Notes under the pieces: model-generated
Databases searched by the model: none
Told to the model about the DNA's origin: nothing
Seen by the model: the letters and a program-made list of their open reading frames with translations, nothing else
Position numbers and translations under genes: made by a program
Source: JAVJSD01 sp040219575
GTDB taxonomy: Bacteria > Planctomycetota > Planctomycetia > Pirellulales > Pirellulaceae
Direction: 5' to 3'
Length of the DNA stretch: 8,026 bases
NCBI GenBank assembly: GCA_040219575.1
Contig: JAVJSD010000137.1
Location: forward strand, 1 to 8,026
In this document: positions 6,982 to 8,026 of the stretch, one piece after another
How positions within the stretch are numbered: position 1 is the first letter of the stretch
Layout: each line of letters begins with the position of its first letter

Positions 6982-8026
6982 TTATCGCCAGTCACCGGAG
7001 AGGACGAAGGCGGCCCAGTAGTAGGGCGGCAGTCGCCGGCGGTCGGCGTCTTCGTCTTCGAGTGGTTTCAGGCCGCGGGGGCCCCGCTCGCGGAGCATCC
7101 AGAGTTGGGCTTCGCGGAGCGCTTCGAGCTTGCCCATCTCGCGCTCCCACATGTTGCGGTAGAAACGCTCCATCAGGTCGCGAGTGGCGACGTCGTCGAC
7201 CTTCCATAGGCTCGCCACTACGGTCTTTGCTCCGGCGAGTTGGAAGCTGCGCTGTAGGCCGAGCAGTCCTTCGCCCCCAGCCTTCTTGCCCAGGCCGGTT
7301 TCGCAGGCCGAGAGCACCGCCAGATCGACGCCGCGCAGGTCGAGCGATCGCACCTCCTCGGCCGTGAGGATGCCGTCCTGATGCTCGGAGTCGGGATTGT
7401 TCGCGCCCGCCAAGGCGATTCCCGACAACAGCCCCGGGTTGTAGCCGGAGATGCTCTGCTGATTGAGCAGATCCTCCGGCAGTGTCTTGTCGCTGACACT
7501 ACGCTGTAGCGCCGACTGAAATCGCTCGGCAGCGAAGAATCCGTGCGTGGCCAGATGCAGGTAGAGATGACGGGGGGCTTCGGCCCGTACCGTTTCCTCG
7601 CTGGCGGCGCTGCCTTCGAGCGTGACGATTCCTTCTCTGCCAAAGTGGTCGCGGTACATCTTCTCGATGCTGGCCAGTTCCCCCCGACTGCCTTCCAGAG
7701 GCGTGAACTTCGCCGAGGCATCGCGGGGCGCGCTCCGTCCTGGAAACGCTTTGCGGGGTTTGCTCACGGCCAGCTTGTCGGACCGGTCGTCGTAGTCCAC
7801 TCCGCCCAGCAGCAACAGGTTGCCCGCGGCTTGCCTGGCAGGTTCGTCGGCCAACAACTTAGGCAAGACCTGGGGAGCGGTAATCACCGCCAGGTTCCGC
7901 TCTTCGAGGAGATACGTCCCCGGCTCTTTGCCGGGCAGCGCGGCGAGCGGCAGTTTCCCCAGCGCGCCGTCGGGAGAAACCAGCACGAGTTTCTTGCCTT
8001 CCAACAACGGCTCTAATGGTTCCCAC
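6982..8026 (-). CDS. CHAT-domain (caspase HetF-associated) peptidase, C-terminal part; 5' end outside the window
   Basis: The 347 residues visible form a whole CHAT domain, a clan CD cysteine peptidase related to caspases and separases. The catalytic His is in HLATHGFF (codon 7543-7545) and the catalytic Cys in LSACETGLG (codon 7303-7305), 80 residues apart. The typical later motifs GAKTVVASLWKVDD and PPYYWAAFVLSGDW are present, and LVSPDGALGKLPLAALPG marks the start of the domain. The frame stays open to the window edge: codons before the TTG at 8005-8007 read WEPLEP, which fits the usual sequence ahead of this domain. The gene therefore starts beyond 8026, and TTG is not its start. Family members commonly carry TPR repeats in the N-terminal part, which here would lie off the window. 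It converges on the caspase-like gene, with an insertion sequence between them. Its substrate is unknown. Confidence 0.93.
   Translation of the reverse strand, partial: WEPLEPLLEGKKLVLVSPDGALGKLPLAALPGKEPGTYLLEERNLAVITAPQVLPKLLADEPARQAAGNLLLLGGVDYDDRSDKLAVSKPRKAFPGRSAPRDASAKFTPLEGSRGELASIEKMYRDHFGREGIVTLEGSAASEETVRAEAPRHLYLHLATHGFFAAERFQSALQRSVSDKTLPEDLLNQQSISGYNPGLLSGIALAGANNPDSEHQDGILTAEEVRSLDLRGVDLAVLSACETGLGKKAGGEGLLGLQRSFQLAGAKTVVASLWKVDDVATRDLMERFYRNMWEREMGKLEALREAQLWMLRERGPRGLKPLEDEDADRRRLPPYYWAAFVLSGDWR

Noticed and set aside
8005..8007. TTG as the start of a 341-residue CHAT protein
   Set aside because: The frame is open beyond it to the window edge and encodes WEPLEP, which fits the family, so the gene is partial at its 5' end.
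7543..8016. Plus-strand open frame of 157 codons opposite the CHAT gene
   Set aside because: The minus strand here encodes a well-conserved CHAT domain; the plus-strand frame shows no known motif.

Overview
The window looks like a piece of a GC-rich bacterial chromosome, most likely from Planctomycetota (Pirellulales-like). This is a judgement from remembered protein style, not from a search. The clues are a very long WD40/caspase/TPR fusion protein, a CHAT-domain protein, and an rve-type transposase of a kind I associate with that group. No RNA gene, CRISPR array or phage gene is visible.

Layout. Positions 1-339 hold no recognisable gene. They contain a short stem-loop, a 14-bp perfect palindrome and a strong Shine-Dalgarno sequence. 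Positions 340-5349 (+) encode a 1669-residue protein: a probable signal peptide, about 14 WD-type repeats (enough for two seven-bladed propellers), an Ig-like beta domain, a caspase-like (peptidase C14) domain with an intact His/Cys dyad, and about ten TPR units. Positions 5363-6967 are a complete insertion sequence of 1605 bp with 26-bp imperfect terminal inverted repeats. Its single DDE transposase gene is split by a one-base deletion near 5818-5820, although the catalytic DD35E triad is intact. Positions 6982-8026 (-) are the C-terminal part of a CHAT-domain peptidase gene that enters from the right edge, also with its His/Cys dyad intact.

How it fits together. The caspase-like and CHAT genes both belong to the clan CD cysteine peptidase fold and face each other tail to tail. 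If the insertion sequence is removed, only about 27 bp separate their stop codons, so they were close convergent neighbours before the element landed in the gap without damaging either reading frame. Both are architectures of regulated proteolysis (sensor or scaffold repeats plus a caspase-type protease). That makes a signalling, cell-death or defence role plausible, but no substrate, trigger or partner can be read from the DNA. The most interesting parts are the twin-propeller caspase protein, its probable export, and its pairing with a second clan CD protease.
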